Shown here piece after piece: positions 1 to 8,369 of a stretch of 64,000 nt of DNA (position 1 is its first letter; each line of letters starts with the position of its first letter). The notes beneath the pieces are model-generated. The model had not been told where the DNA came from, ran no database searches, and worked only from the letters and a program-made list of their open reading frames with translations. The stretch lies in contig CAVWCL010000008.1 in NCBI GenBank assembly GCA_963753485.1, positions 248,001 through 312,000 of the forward strand, read 5' to 3'. The DNA is from CAWDLX01 sp963753485. Its GTDB lineage: Bacteria > Actinomycetota > Actinomycetes > Mycobacteriales > Micromonosporaceae. Made by a program: the position numbers and the translations under genes.

Positions 1-778
1 TCTCCAGCACCGAGCGCAGCTCGTCCACACCGGCGCCGGTACCGGCGGAGGTTGCGATCACCGGCACGGCCGGCAGCCCGTCCTGCTCGAGCAGGCGTAC
101 CAGGTCGGCCAGGCACCGGTCGGCGTCGGTGGCATTGAGCCGGTCGATCTGGTTGAACGCGACCACCGTCGGGGTCGCCAGCCGGCTCAGGTACTCGTGA
201 TGCACCGACTGGTCGGCGTACTTCTGCGGATCCAGCACCCAGATCACCAGGTCCACCACCGCGAGCAGTCGATCGGCCTCCAGGCGGTGGCCGGCGGCCA
301 CCGAGTCCATGTCCGGCAGGTCCAGCAGCACCAGCCCGTGCAACGGCGCTTCGTCCGGGCCGTCCAATGCGCTCTCCCGGGCGAACCGTTGTCCGATGCC
401 GAGCCAGTCGAGCAGGTCATCGGCGTCGTCCGGACCCCAGACACAGGCGTGCGGCTGCGTGGTCACCGGGCGCAGCTCGCCGGTGGCCGAGAGCTCCATC
501 CGGGCCAGCGCGTTGAACAAGCTCGACTTGCCGCCGCCGGTCGCGCCGGCCAGTGCGACCACGGTGTGCTCACCGCACCGGCGCAGCCGGGCGATCGCCC
601 GATCGCTCAGCTCACCGGCGGCCGCCACCGCGCCGCTGCTGGCCGCGCCACCCCCGCCATCGCCGGCGACGGTGGCCGGGCCGACGTGCTCCCAGACCGC
701 CGCCACGAAGGCGCTCAGAGCGTCGAACCGGTCGGCCAATGCGTCCACTCGGGCCCCGGCGCGCCGGTCGGCGGTCAT
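1..778 (-). CDS. Dynamin-like/YfjP-type GTPase, partial (3' end outside window)
   Basis: This is the N-terminal 259 codons of a GTPase whose end lies beyond the left edge. The G1 P-loop GATGGGKS is at about residues 79-86, followed by a G3-like DLPDMDS and a G4-like NQID. The DLP motif without the usual DxxG glycine resembles dynamin-type proteins. A Gly/Ala-rich linker (residues 40-55) precedes the G domain. The ATG at 778 overlaps the TGA of a 13-codon mini-ORF and has GGAGG about 8 nt upstream, so translation should be coupled to the upstream GTPase gene. The two GTPases probably act as a pair, possibly a heteromeric membrane-remodelling complex; that role is inferred from pairing and fold only. 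Confidence 0.8.
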   Translation of the reverse strand, partial: MTADRRAGARVDALADRFDALSAFVAAVWEHVGPATVAGDGGGGAASSGAVAAAGELSDRAIARLRRCGEHTVVALAGATGGGKSSLFNALARMELSATGELRPVTTQPHACVWGPDDADDLLDWLGIGQRFARESALDGPDEAPLHGLVLLDLPDMDSVAAGHRLEADRLLAVVDLVIWVLDPQKYADQSVHHEYLSRLATPTVVAFNQIDRLNATDADRCLADLVRLLEQDGLPAVPVIATSAGTGAGVDELRSVLE

Positions 779-849
779 GATGCCGCCTCCGCGGTAGGAA
801 GCACGTCGGCGGTCATAATGCCGCCTCCGCGGTAGGAAGCACGTCGGCG
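774..849 (-). repeat. Two tandem 38-bp units of a mini-ORF/RBS coupling element
   Basis: Two almost identical 38-bp units (774-811 and 812-849) differ at one base. Read on the minus strand, each begins ATGACCGCCGACG, contains CCGCGGAGGCGG, and ends just before the next ATGAC. The unit length is 3n+2, so each copy shifts the frame and recreates an ATGA stop/start overlap. Related units occur at 10106-10147 and 18521-18595. Confidence 0.9.
775..816 (-). CDS. Mini-ORF MTADVLPTAEAAS, second coupling unit
   Basis: This is the second copy of the 13-codon frame, with the final residue changed from Leu to Ser. Its TGA overlaps the ATG at 778 of the downstream GTPase gene. Together with the first copy it makes an unbroken chain of three ATGA junctions between the two GTPase genes. 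Confidence 0.5.
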   Translation of the reverse strand: MTADVLPTAEAAS

Positions 850-854
850 GTCAT
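813..854 (-). CDS. Mini-ORF MTADVLPTAEAAL, first coupling unit
   Basis: This 13-codon reading frame starts at an ATG that overlaps the TGA of the upstream GTPase gene (ATGA). It ends in a TGA that overlaps the ATG of the next unit. The GGAGG inside it would serve as ribosome-binding site for the following ATG. The peptide is probably a by-product of translational coupling rather than a functional protein. No expression evidence can be seen from sequence alone. Confidence 0.5.
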   Translation of the reverse strand: MTADVLPTAEAAL

Positions 855-2548
855 GCGGCCGCTTCGAGGCTGGCGGCGTGGCGGGCGGCGCGCACCCGGT
901 CGGCCGCGGCACGCAGCCGGCCACCCAGTCCCGGATCCGGCCGGACCCGCCGCAGTGCCACCAGGTGCCGGTCGACCTCGGCGGCGAAGAGCTCGCCCAC
1001 CCTGACCAGGAACTCCGCCCGGGCCCGGTCACCGAGCGTGCGTCCGGCGCGCTCGGCCAGCACGTCGCGCAACGCCTGGGCGGCCGGGCCCGCCGCGGTG
1101 ACCGACTCCACCGGCGGCGCGACCGCCGCGATCATGGCGAGGAGCACCACGGCCGCGGTCTTCGCCGATCTGCCCCGGGCGCGGACCCGGGGCGCCGCCA
1201 ACCGGGCCATCGCCTGTACCCAGCCCTGCCAGGAGCGCGCCAGGTCGTGCGCCGCCTCGGCGAAGCCTGGCGATCCCTGGCCCAGCTCCGGTTCGGCGGC
1301 GAGCAACTCGCGTCCTGGCGGCTCGGCGCGCCAGCCGTCCTGGGCGCCTTGGGCGGCCAGCCCGCCCGCCTCGACGACCAGGCCGGCCGCGGCCGTCACG
1401 ATGGCGGCCCGCAGGCGCTCGCCGGGGCGCGCCGAGTCGCCGCCCGCCGATCGGGCGTCGCCGCCCCGGCCCCGGTCGGTCATCCGCAGAGCCTGGCGCA
1501 GGTCGCCCGAGTCGAGCAGCTCCAGCCAGCGGGCGTAGACGTCACCGCGCAGCACCGCACCGGCCCGTACTTCAGCCTCCACATCGGACATCGCCCCGGC
1601 GTAAGCCCGGCGCACGGTTGCGGCGAGGGTCGAGATCGCCTCGACCTGGTCGTCGGCGGCCACCGCCAGCTCGGCCACCCGGGGCAGGGCGGCGTCCACC
1701 GTGCCGAGCAACGTGCGGAGCGCGACCTCGCGAACGGGTCCGGCCGGGCGCGCGACGTCGGTGAGCCAGCGGCGTACCGGCTCGACCACACCCTCGGGGA
1801 GCAGCCCGTATCCATCCAGAGTGGACTCGTTCACCACGAACAGCGGTGCCCGCCCCAGACCCTGGGCGGTGAGCATGCCACCATAGTCGGCGGCGATCTG
1901 CTCGCCGGCGTCCGGCGGCACCCGGTCCAGAACCGTCGCCACCGCGATGCCCCGCTCGCGGGCCTCCCGCAGCAACCGCCACGGCACCGCATCCGCGTAC
2001 CGGGCCGCCGTGGTCACGAAGAGCCAGAGGTCGGCGGCGGCCAGCAGCTCACGAGAGAGGTCCCGGTTCGCCGCCACCACCGAGTCGATGTCCGGTGCGT
2101 CGAGCAGGGCCAGGCCGGGGTCCAGGCCGGGCGCGTTGACGACCTGCAGATCATGCTCGCCCGGGCGGAACGAGCGACCGAGCGAGGGCAGCAACGTCCG
2201 CTCGCCGAACCACTCCAGGTCGGCCGGGTGGCAGGCGAGCAGCGGAACCCGGGTGGTCGGGCGCAACACCCCGGCCGGGCTGATCGGCGACCGGATCAGG
2301 CTGTTGACCAGCGTCGACTTGCCCGCGCCGGTGGCCCCGCCGACCACCGCGAGCAGCGGGGCGTCGGCCCGCAGGCAGCGTGGTAGCAGGTAGTCGTCGA
2401 GCTGGGCCAGCAGGCCGGCGGCGGCGCCGGTGGCGCGCGCGGCGCTCGGCAGGGCCAGCGGGTAGGCGGCCGAGGCCACCGCGTCGCGCACCTCATGCAA
2501 TGCGCCGGCGAGCTCGTCTCCGGCGCTCGCCCACGGCCGGCCGCCCAT
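851..2548 (-). CDS. Dynamin-like GTPase, upstream partner of the pair
   Basis: A 565-residue protein with P-loop GGATGAGKST at residues 70-79 and a G3-like DAPDIDS near residue 150. Instead of a canonical NKxD it has VLDR, so the base-recognition loop is divergent. A long Ala/Arg-rich helical region follows the G domain, with a hydrophobic stretch (AAVVLLAMIAAVAPPV) near residue 490 that could contact membrane. The P-loop and G3 order match the GTPase downstream, which suggests an ancient duplication. Its TGA lies in an ATGA overlap with the first coupling mini-ORF. It could act in cell division or stress-related membrane repair as other bacterial dynamin-like pairs do, but no flanking gene confirms this. 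Confidence 0.8.
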   Translation of the reverse strand: MGGRPWASAGDELAGALHEVRDAVASAAYPLALPSAARATGAAAGLLAQLDDYLLPRCLRADAPLLAVVGGATGAGKSTLVNSLIRSPISPAGVLRPTTRVPLLACHPADLEWFGERTLLPSLGRSFRPGEHDLQVVNAPGLDPGLALLDAPDIDSVVAANRDLSRELLAAADLWLFVTTAARYADAVPWRLLREARERGIAVATVLDRVPPDAGEQIAADYGGMLTAQGLGRAPLFVVNESTLDGYGLLPEGVVEPVRRWLTDVARPAGPVREVALRTLLGTVDAALPRVAELAVAADDQVEAISTLAATVRRAYAGAMSDVEAEVRAGAVLRGDVYARWLELLDSGDLRQALRMTDRGRGGDARSAGGDSARPGERLRAAIVTAAAGLVVEAGGLAAQGAQDGWRAEPPGRELLAAEPELGQGSPGFAEAAHDLARSWQGWVQAMARLAAPRVRARGRSAKTAAVVLLAMIAAVAPPVESVTAAGPAAQALRDVLAERAGRTLGDRARAEFLVRVGELFAAEVDRHLVALRRVRPDPGLGGRLRAAADRVRAARHAASLEAAA

Positions 2549-2636
2549 GCCCTAAGACTGCACGATGCCGGCATAAGCCGCAAAGCAACCGCGCCATTGG
2601 CGCGCCGTCCGCGCCGCTGGCCGTCGATGCCGCCGG

Positions 2637-3077
2637 CTACCCGCAGGCGGTGACCAGCTTGCTGTTGAGCTCCGTGAACGTCGCCTGGACCTGCTCGGTG
2701 GTGGTGGTGTCGGCCTCGCTGGCGATCTGACCGAGGAACGTCTGCCACTCGCCGATGGCCGCCTTCACCTCCGGCTTGATCGGCTTCGCCGCGAGCTCGT
2801 TGTACTTGGCCGTCCAGTCAGAGAGGATCTTCTCCAGATCGGCCTGGTACTGGGCCACGTTGGCGGTGTTCCCGGCCGCGATCTCGGCGGTGGCCTGGTT
2901 CACTTTGGCCAGGGCGGCTGCGCTGTTCTGCTGCTCGGTCGCGATCGCCTGGGTGCACACGTCGGCCGTCTGGTCCGCGCTGGCGGACGACGCGTCGTCC
3001 GGGGGGGCCGTCGCGCACGCGGCCGCGCCACCCAGGGCGAGGGCCGCCAGGGCGGCCGCCGTCAGAAGCTTGCGCAT
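2637..3077 (-). CDS. Small secreted lipoprotein of unknown function
   Basis: I do not recognise the family. The 146-residue product has a basic n-region, an Ala/Leu-rich signal segment and a Cys at residue 21 in the weak lipobox AAAC, then an acidic, Ala/Gln/Thr-rich helical body with only two further cysteines. The start at 3077 was chosen because AAGGAGT lies 9 nt upstream; in-frame ATGs further upstream lack a good Shine-Dalgarno site. The helical body resembles small surface lipoproteins that form helical bundles, but that is only an impression. It is transcribed alone or read through from outside. Confidence 0.75.
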   Translation of the reverse strand: MRKLLTAAALAALALGGAAACATAPPDDASSASADQTADVCTQAIATEQQNSAAALAKVNQATAEIAAGNTANVAQYQADLEKILSDWTAKYNELAAKPIKPEVKAAIGEWQTFLGQIASEADTTTTEQVQATFTELNSKLVTACG

Positions 3078-3168
3078 GGGGTGGGTACTCCTTGCCATCG
3101 GTGCCGGCCGGGGTGGCGGCACATCGAAGCCCAGACTGTAGCCGAGCGGGGCAACCGGTGCCGGCCGG

Positions 3169-4008
3169 TCAGGCGAGCGCCGGCCGGAGCTCGGCGACGC
3201 AGCATTTCACGCTGCCGCCGCTCTTCTTCAGCTCACTCAGGTCGATGGGTACGGGCTGGTAGCCGACCTCGCTCAGCCGGCGCGCGAGCTGGGTCGCCTC
3301 CGCGCTGAGCAGCACGTGCCGGCCGTCGCTGACCAGGTTCAGGCCGAACGCAGCGGCATCCAGCTCGTCCGCGACCACGGCGTCCGGGAACATTTCGGCG
3401 AGCACCCGCTGGCTGGCCGGCGAAAACGCACCCGGGAAGTAGATCGGCGTTTGATCGTCGAGGGCCGCGAGCGCGACGTCGAGGTGGTAGAAGCGCGGAT
3501 CGGTCAAGCGGAGCGAGATCACCGGCCGGCCCAGCGTCTCCTGCGCCTCCGCGTGGGCGGCGAGTTCGGTCCGGAACCCGTACCCGGCCAGCACCACCCC
3601 GCCATGAGCCCGTGGCAGGTAGGCGAAGTCGCCCTCACCCTCGTTGATCTGGCTGGGCGCCACGAACCGCCAGCCGGCCGCGTCGCCAGCGTAGAACGCC
3701 TGGTGGCGGGCGGCCTCGGCGGCCCGCTGTGGGTGGCGGAACCGGGCCCCGTAGACGACGCCGTCGACGCTGAACGCGCCGTTGGCGGCGAAGACCATGT
3801 CCGGCAGACCGGCGACCGGCTCGAGCAGGTGCACGGTGTGGCCGAGGTCGGCGAGCGTCTGGCGCAGGTGCTCCCACTGCTTGCCGGCCAGCTGGGTGTC
3901 GACCGGGGTCGACAGGTCCATCCACGGGTTGATCGCGTACTCGACCGTGTAGTACTGCGGCGGGCACATCAGGTAGGTGCGCGGGCGGGCGTCCACGAGC
4001 ACCAACAA
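3169..4008 (-). CDS. ddaH: Dimethylargininase / amidinotransferase-fold hydrolase
   Basis: A 279-residue member of the guanidino-modifying superfamily (DDAH/arginine deiminase fold). It should hydrolyse N-omega-methylated arginine to citrulline and a methylamine. Supporting motifs are LMCPPQYY at the N-terminus, an acidic GEGDF motif, FYHLDV carrying the catalytic His, and SGGSVKCC with the nucleophilic Cys near the C-terminus. The start is uncertain: the TTG at 4008 gives the longest frame, while a GTG at 3999 lies 5 nt after TATTGT and would be leaderless. The divergent Lrp/AsnC gene begins about 60 bp away and is a likely regulator, linking this enzyme to amino-acid (arginine) catabolism. 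Arginine deiminase proper is less likely because of the length. Confidence 0.85.
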   Translation of the reverse strand: MLVLVDARPRTYLMCPPQYYTVEYAINPWMDLSTPVDTQLAGKQWEHLRQTLADLGHTVHLLEPVAGLPDMVFAANGAFSVDGVVYGARFRHPQRAAEAARHQAFYAGDAAGWRFVAPSQINEGEGDFAYLPRAHGGVVLAGYGFRTELAAHAEAQETLGRPVISLRLTDPRFYHLDVALAALDDQTPIYFPGAFSPASQRVLAEMFPDAVVADELDAAAFGLNLVSDGRHVLLSAEATQLARRLSEVGYQPVPIDLSELKKSGGSVKCCVAELRPALA

Positions 4009-4064
4009 TAGGTAGGCTGAAGGAGCGCAAACAGTCGCGTTCGTTGCGACCGAGGGGCGATCTG

Positions 4065-4508
4065 TTGCAGCTTGACGGGACCGATCAGCGAATCATTGCG
4101 GCACTGACCGCCGACGCGCGAGCCTCCTTCGCCGATATCGGGCACCTGGTCTCGCTCTCGGCGCCGGCGGTCAAGCGGCGGGTGGACCGGCTGCGCGCGG
4201 CGGGGGTGATCAAGGGATTCACGGCGGTCATCGACCCGGCGTCGATCGGTTGGACCACCGAGGCCTTCGTCGAGCTCTTCTGCACCGGGCGCACCACGCC
4301 GGCGCAGATCGCGGACGCGGTGCGCCGCCATCCGGAGGTGGTCGGCGCCTACACCGTCTCCGGCCAGGCCGATGCCCTGGTGCACCTGCGGGCGGCCGAC
4401 ATCCCGCATCTGGAGCAGGCCCTGGAACGGCTGCGCTCCGAGTCCTTCATCACCTCAACCCACAGCATGATCGTGCTGTCCCGGCTGGTCGCCGGCCATC
4501 TGGGCTGA
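4065..4508 (+). CDS. Lrp/AsnC family transcriptional regulator
   Basis: A 147-residue protein with an N-terminal winged helix-turn-helix (LDGTDQRIIAAL, then SFADIGHLVSLSAPAVKRRVDRL) and a C-terminal RAM ligand-binding domain. The TTG at 4065 is preferred because GAGGGG sits 7 nt upstream; another TTG at 4044 would add seven residues. A TAGGCT box at 4013-4018 could be its -10. It is divergent from the dimethylargininase gene across a short shared control region, the usual arrangement for a local Lrp-type regulator of amino-acid catabolism. The effector is unknown but could be arginine, citrulline or ornithine. Confidence 0.88.
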   Translation: MQLDGTDQRIIAALTADARASFADIGHLVSLSAPAVKRRVDRLRAAGVIKGFTAVIDPASIGWTTEAFVELFCTGRTTPAQIADAVRRHPEVVGAYTVSGQADALVHLRAADIPHLEQALERLRSESFITSTHSMIVLSRLVAGHLG

Positions 4509-4547
4509 GCCTGGGAACGCGGCCGGGCCGGCCGGCGTCCAAGCCGC

Positions 4548-6710
4548 ATGACGCCATCGACGCCGACCCGGACGCTTCGCCTGGGTGCCAGCATGCTCGC
4601 GCTCTGCGCCGGACTCGGCACGCTCGCCGCGTGCACCCGCTCCGAGGCGACCGGCCCGACGACCGGTCCCTTCCGCCTGGTCGCCTTCGACACCTGCGAC
4701 GACGCCCTGCAGGGGCTGCGGACGGCCGCCAAGGCGTCGGTCGGCCCGTACGGCTTCAGCGGCGGCGGGCTCGCGGTCAAGGGGGTGCCGGTGCCGCAGG
4801 CGGCGGCCCCGCTCCCGGCCGAGGACGCCGGTCGGGCGGCCACCTCGAACGAGGCCAACCCACCCGGGTACTCGGGCACGAACACCAACGAGGCCGGGGT
4901 GGACGAGCCCGACCTGGTGAAGACCGACGGCCGGCGCATCGTGGTGGTGCACAACGGCGTGCTGCGGGTCGTCGACGTGGCCAGCCGCACGGTCACCGGC
5001 TCAGTGGCGATCACCGATCCCCTGGTCCCCGACGACAGCGCCCGGTACGCCCCGGCCGACCTACTACTCGACGGCGACCACGCGCTCGTCCTGCTCTCCA
5101 GTGGATACCCGCTGCGCTACGGCGTCGCGGTGCCGGTCCCGGAGCAGGTCGCGCCGGCCCTGCCCCCGGACGCCGGATCGGGTAGCGGCGTTCCCGGCTC
5201 GGCCGGCGGCAGCCTTCCCGGCTCGGCCGGCAGCGGGGCGAACACTCCCGACGCGGTAGACCTGCCGACACGGGCGCCGGTGCCGGTCGACCCCACGCTC
5301 AGTCCGCTCCCTCAGCCGATCCTCGGTCCGCGGCTGGTCCTGGTCGACCTCGCCGGGTCCCCGCGGGTGCTCTCTCGCCTGAGTGTCGACGGCCGGCTCG
5401 TTGACGCCCGTCAGGTCGGCTCGACGGTCCGGGTAGTGATCACCTCGACCCCGCGGTTCAGCTTCCCCGACGTGCCCGGCGCCACCGAGGCGAAGCGGTT
5501 GCAGGTCAACCGGTCGATCATCGACCAGGCCGGGGTCGAGCAATGGGTGCCGCGGCTCGAGGTCCGCACCGGCGGCGCGACCGCCCACCCCACGATCGGG
5601 TGTGACGCGATCGCGCGCCCCGATGTCTACAGTGGAGCAAACCTGCTGACCGTGCTGAGCCTGGACATCGCCGGGGAGAACCTGGCCGACCCGGCGCCCC
5701 TGACCCTGGTGGCCGACGGCGACACGGTCTACAGCAACGGCCCGAGCCTGTATGTGGCCACCGACCAGCGGTGGCGGATCGCCGTGGCGCTGCCCAACGG
5801 CGGCGCGGTGCCGGTCGCGCAGGGCACGACCACCGTGTACAAGTTCGATACCTCCGGCAAGGGCCGGCCGCGCTACGTGGCCGGCGGTGCGGTCCCGGGT
5901 TACCTGATCAACCAGTACGCGATGTCGGAGCGGGGCGGCGACCTGCGGGTGGCCACCACCCGCGACAGTGTCCGCACCGGGGACGGCACCGCGACCACCT
6001 CGCAGTCGGGCATCTACGTGCTGCGCCCGGACGACGGCACGCTCACGCCGGTCGGGAAGGTCGAAGGGCTCGGCAAGGGCGAGCGGATCTACGCGGTGCG
6101 CTTCGTCGACTCGACCGCGTACGTGGTGACCTTCCGGCAGGTGGACCCGCTCTACACGGTCGACCTGTCCAACCCGGCGCGGCCGACCGTGCGCGGCGCG
6201 CTGAAGATCACCGGGTACTCGTCCTACCTGCACCCGATCGCCGGCAGCCGCCTCATCGGCATCGGGCAGGACGCCAGCGCCGAGGGCCGGATCGCCGGCA
6301 CCCAGGTCTCGCTCTTCGACGTGTCCGACCTCGACCAGCCGACCCGGTTGGCCAGCTACCGGCTGCCCGGGTCCAACTCCTCGGCCGAGTTCGACCCGCA
6401 CGCGTTCCTCTACTGGCCGCCCACCGGGCTGCTCGTCGTCCCGCTTCAGTCCTATGTGGAGAGACCTGTCGGGCCGACGGACACGATCTTCGGGCCGACG
6501 CAGGGTGCTCTCGTGCTGCGGGTGCAGGGCGACCACATCAACCGGATCGGCACGATCAGCCACCCGGCCGCGCCCAGCAGCTTCGGCTACTCCGCCCCGA
6601 TCCAGCGGTCACTGATCATCGGCGACACGTTGTGGACGGTCTCCGACGGTGGCCTGATGGCGACCGACCCCGCCTCCCTCGACCAGCTCGCCTGGATCGC
6701 GCTTCGCTGA
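4548..6710 (+). CDS. Secreted beta-propeller lipoprotein
   Basis: A 720-residue lipoprotein: signal peptide and lipobox TLAAC with Cys29, then a family hallmark reading TNTNEAGVDEPDLVKTDG near residues 112-129. That signature belongs to the secreted beta-propeller family (PF09826-type). Residues 220-265 form a Gly/Pro/Ser-rich insert. Repeated blade-like stretches, such as VRFVDSTAYVVTF and YSSYLHPIAGSRLIGIG, run to the end. It should sit on the outer face of the membrane. Its ligand or partner is unknown. The start is the first ATG, 40 bp after the AsnC stop, with no strong Shine-Dalgarno site. Confidence 0.8.
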   Translation: MTPSTPTRTLRLGASMLALCAGLGTLAACTRSEATGPTTGPFRLVAFDTCDDALQGLRTAAKASVGPYGFSGGGLAVKGVPVPQAAAPLPAEDAGRAATSNEANPPGYSGTNTNEAGVDEPDLVKTDGRRIVVVHNGVLRVVDVASRTVTGSVAITDPLVPDDSARYAPADLLLDGDHALVLLSSGYPLRYGVAVPVPEQVAPALPPDAGSGSGVPGSAGGSLPGSAGSGANTPDAVDLPTRAPVPVDPTLSPLPQPILGPRLVLVDLAGSPRVLSRLSVDGRLVDARQVGSTVRVVITSTPRFSFPDVPGATEAKRLQVNRSIIDQAGVEQWVPRLEVRTGGATAHPTIGCDAIARPDVYSGANLLTVLSLDIAGENLADPAPLTLVADGDTVYSNGPSLYVATDQRWRIAVALPNGGAVPVAQGTTTVYKFDTSGKGRPRYVAGGAVPGYLINQYAMSERGGDLRVATTRDSVRTGDGTATTSQSGIYVLRPDDGTLTPVGKVEGLGKGERIYAVRFVDSTAYVVTFRQVDPLYTVDLSNPARPTVRGALKITGYSSYLHPIAGSRLIGIGQDASAEGRIAGTQVSLFDVSDLDQPTRLASYRLPGSNSSAEFDPHAFLYWPPTGLLVVPLQSYVERPVGPTDTIFGPTQGALVLRVQGDHINRIGTISHPAAPSSFGYSAPIQRSLIIGDTLWTVSDGGLMATDPASLDQLAWIALR

Positions 6711-6769
6711 GCGATCAGAGCCTGCCTTTCGTTCGCGCTGCGGTGCTCGCACCCGCTCGCTCCTCGCGC

Positions 6770-7789
6770 TCACAGGTACATACCGGTGTGGCCCTCGTCG
6801 TCGTCGGGGGCCGCCCGGTCAGCCTCGACGAAGAAGCGCTTGCCACCGAACTCGCCATGCAGCCGGTCGTCGAGCTCGTCGGCCAGACCGGTCATCACCT
6901 GAACCGCGAGCATCAGGTGGCTGGCCTGGAAGTCCCGCCCGAGGACCGGCACCGAGGCCCAGACCGTCCCGCTGGCGCAGTAGAGCCGCCCGATCGGGAT
7001 CCGGGAGGTCAACTCGGACAGCTTCGCGAAGAGCTTCTGGCTCACATCGACGTCGGTGAGCACCGGCGAGAAGACGTCGATCAGCGGCGGTTCTTCCCGC
7101 ACCCGGACGAACACCATCGCCGATCCGGAGCGGATGGCGATGTCGCCGTCGTTGTCGACCGGGAGGTTCTCCGGCGTGGTCTTCAGGATCGCCGCCAGCA
7201 CGGTGGCCACCTTCTCCGGCAATGACAGCACCGAGAGGTCGACGGTCGGCGGCAGCTTCGGCTCGGCATTGTCGGTGTGCAACGGCCGGGCCGGGCCGAG
7301 GGTGGGCACCGCGGTCGGATCGCCACCGTCCACCGCGTACCGGAGAAACGCGGGGTGCGGGGCGCCGTACACGTCTCGCAGCGTGCGCCCGAGGATCGCG
7401 GCGACCCGGTTCGCCTCGGCCACCGGCTGCACGAGGTGGTAGCGCTCCTCGGCGGGGGCCGGCGGCGACCAGCCGAGTGCGACCAGGTGCCCGACCGCGG
7501 TGCGGGAGAGTCGGTTCTCCTCGGTGAGCATCGTGTTGCCGACGGCGAACGCGTGCAGCTGGCCGCCGTCGTCGGCGCCGGCGCTCACCTGGTAGACCCC
7601 GTCACCCATGCCGGAGGCGGCCGGGTCCACGGTCACGTCCAGGTTCACCCCGGGCGACAGCGTGGCCAACGCCTGGCCGAGGGCCCGGGCGAACTCCGAC
7701 CACGCCTCCGCGACCTTGGCGGTCAGGTCAGCGGTGGCCGGATCGTCCAACAGGGACGCTTCGCCGGGTTTCGCCACGTCGTCGGTCAC
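6770..7789 (-). CDS. YbjN/type III chaperone-like (TY-Chap) protein
   Basis: A 339-residue soluble protein that reads as two alpha/beta halves (about 1-150 and 190-320). Each resembles the YbjN / type III secretion chaperone fold in its pattern of alternating helix and strand (for example AMVFVRVREEPPLIDVFSPV and GTVWASVPVLGRDF). I assign it to the actinobacterial TY-Chap-like group on general pattern, not on a catalytic motif. It has no signal peptide or membrane segment. It is divergent from moaC and convergent with the beta-propeller gene, so neither neighbour defines its role. A peptide-binding chaperone function is an inference. Confidence 0.6.
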   Translation of the reverse strand: MTDDVAKPGEASLLDDPATADLTAKVAEAWSEFARALGQALATLSPGVNLDVTVDPAASGMGDGVYQVSAGADDGGQLHAFAVGNTMLTEENRLSRTAVGHLVALGWSPPAPAEERYHLVQPVAEANRVAAILGRTLRDVYGAPHPAFLRYAVDGGDPTAVPTLGPARPLHTDNAEPKLPPTVDLSVLSLPEKVATVLAAILKTTPENLPVDNDGDIAIRSGSAMVFVRVREEPPLIDVFSPVLTDVDVSQKLFAKLSELTSRIPIGRLYCASGTVWASVPVLGRDFQASHLMLAVQVMTGLADELDDRLHGEFGGKRFFVEADRAAPDDDEGHTGMYL

Positions 7790-7861
7790 CGGGTCCTCCT
7801 CCTCGATGAGCCCACCGATCGGCCCACCCTATCCACAAGCGTCTCGCCCGGCCGCCCGGCG

Positions 7862-7867
7862 TACCCT
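7862..7867 (+). promoter_or_regulatory. -10 box TACCCT of leaderless moaC
   Basis: TACCCT ends 7 nt before the GTG of moaC, and no Shine-Dalgarno sequence is present. The spacing puts the transcription start at or next to the start codon, so moaC is probably leaderless. The same box and spacing precede the endonuclease IV-like gene at 42418. Confidence 0.5.
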
Positions 7868-7874
7868 CGGCCCC

Positions 7875-8369
7875 GTGACAGGACACCCGGTTGACCAGGG
7901 GCGCCTCACCCACGTCGACTCCGCCGGCGCTGCCCGGATGGTCGATGTCGCCGGCAAGGAGGTGACTGTACGGCGCGCCGTCGCCGCCGGCACCGTGCGG
8001 ACCACGGCCGAGGTGGTCGCGCTGCTCACCCGGGACGCGCTGCCGAAGGGCGACGCGCTGGCGGTCGCTCGGATCGCCGGCATCATGGGCGCAAAACGCA
8101 CACCTGATCTGATCCCGCTCTGCCACCCCATCGCGCTGCACGGCGTGGAGGTGGAGCTGCAGCTCGCCGAGACGGCGGTGGAGATCACCGCGGTGGTGCG
8201 CACCGCCGACCGGACCGGCGTGGAGATGGAGGCATTGACCGCGGTCGCCACCGCCGCGCTCGCCCTGGTCGACATGGTCAAGGCGGTCGACCCGGCGGCG
8301 AGCATCGACGACATCCGGGTGCTGCGCAAGGAGGGCGGCAAGACCGGACTGTGGGAGCGCCCGCGGTGA
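7875..8369 (+). CDS. moaC: Cyclic pyranopterin monophosphate synthase MoaC
   Basis: A 164-residue protein that converts the MoaA product 3',8-cH2GTP to cyclic pyranopterin monophosphate in molybdenum cofactor synthesis. Family motifs are GIMGAKRTPDLIPLCHPIAL around residue 70 and the C-terminal KEGGKTG active-site loop. The GTG start at 7875 is supported by the TACCCT box 7 nt upstream. Its TGA overlaps the GTG of mog (GTGA), which indicates translational coupling and an operon moaC-mog-moeA-moaE. Confidence 0.95.
   Translation: MTGHPVDQGRLTHVDSAGAARMVDVAGKEVTVRRAVAAGTVRTTAEVVALLTRDALPKGDALAVARIAGIMGAKRTPDLIPLCHPIALHGVEVELQLAETAVEITAVVRTADRTGVEMEALTAVATAALALVDMVKAVDPAASIDDIRVLRKEGGKTGLWERPR

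Noticed and set aside
6711..6769. Mobile repeat between the beta-propeller and YbjN-like genes
   Set aside because: The CGCTCGC-rich 59 bp look like a common high-GC intergenic stretch; only one copy is in the window and no inverted ends are seen.
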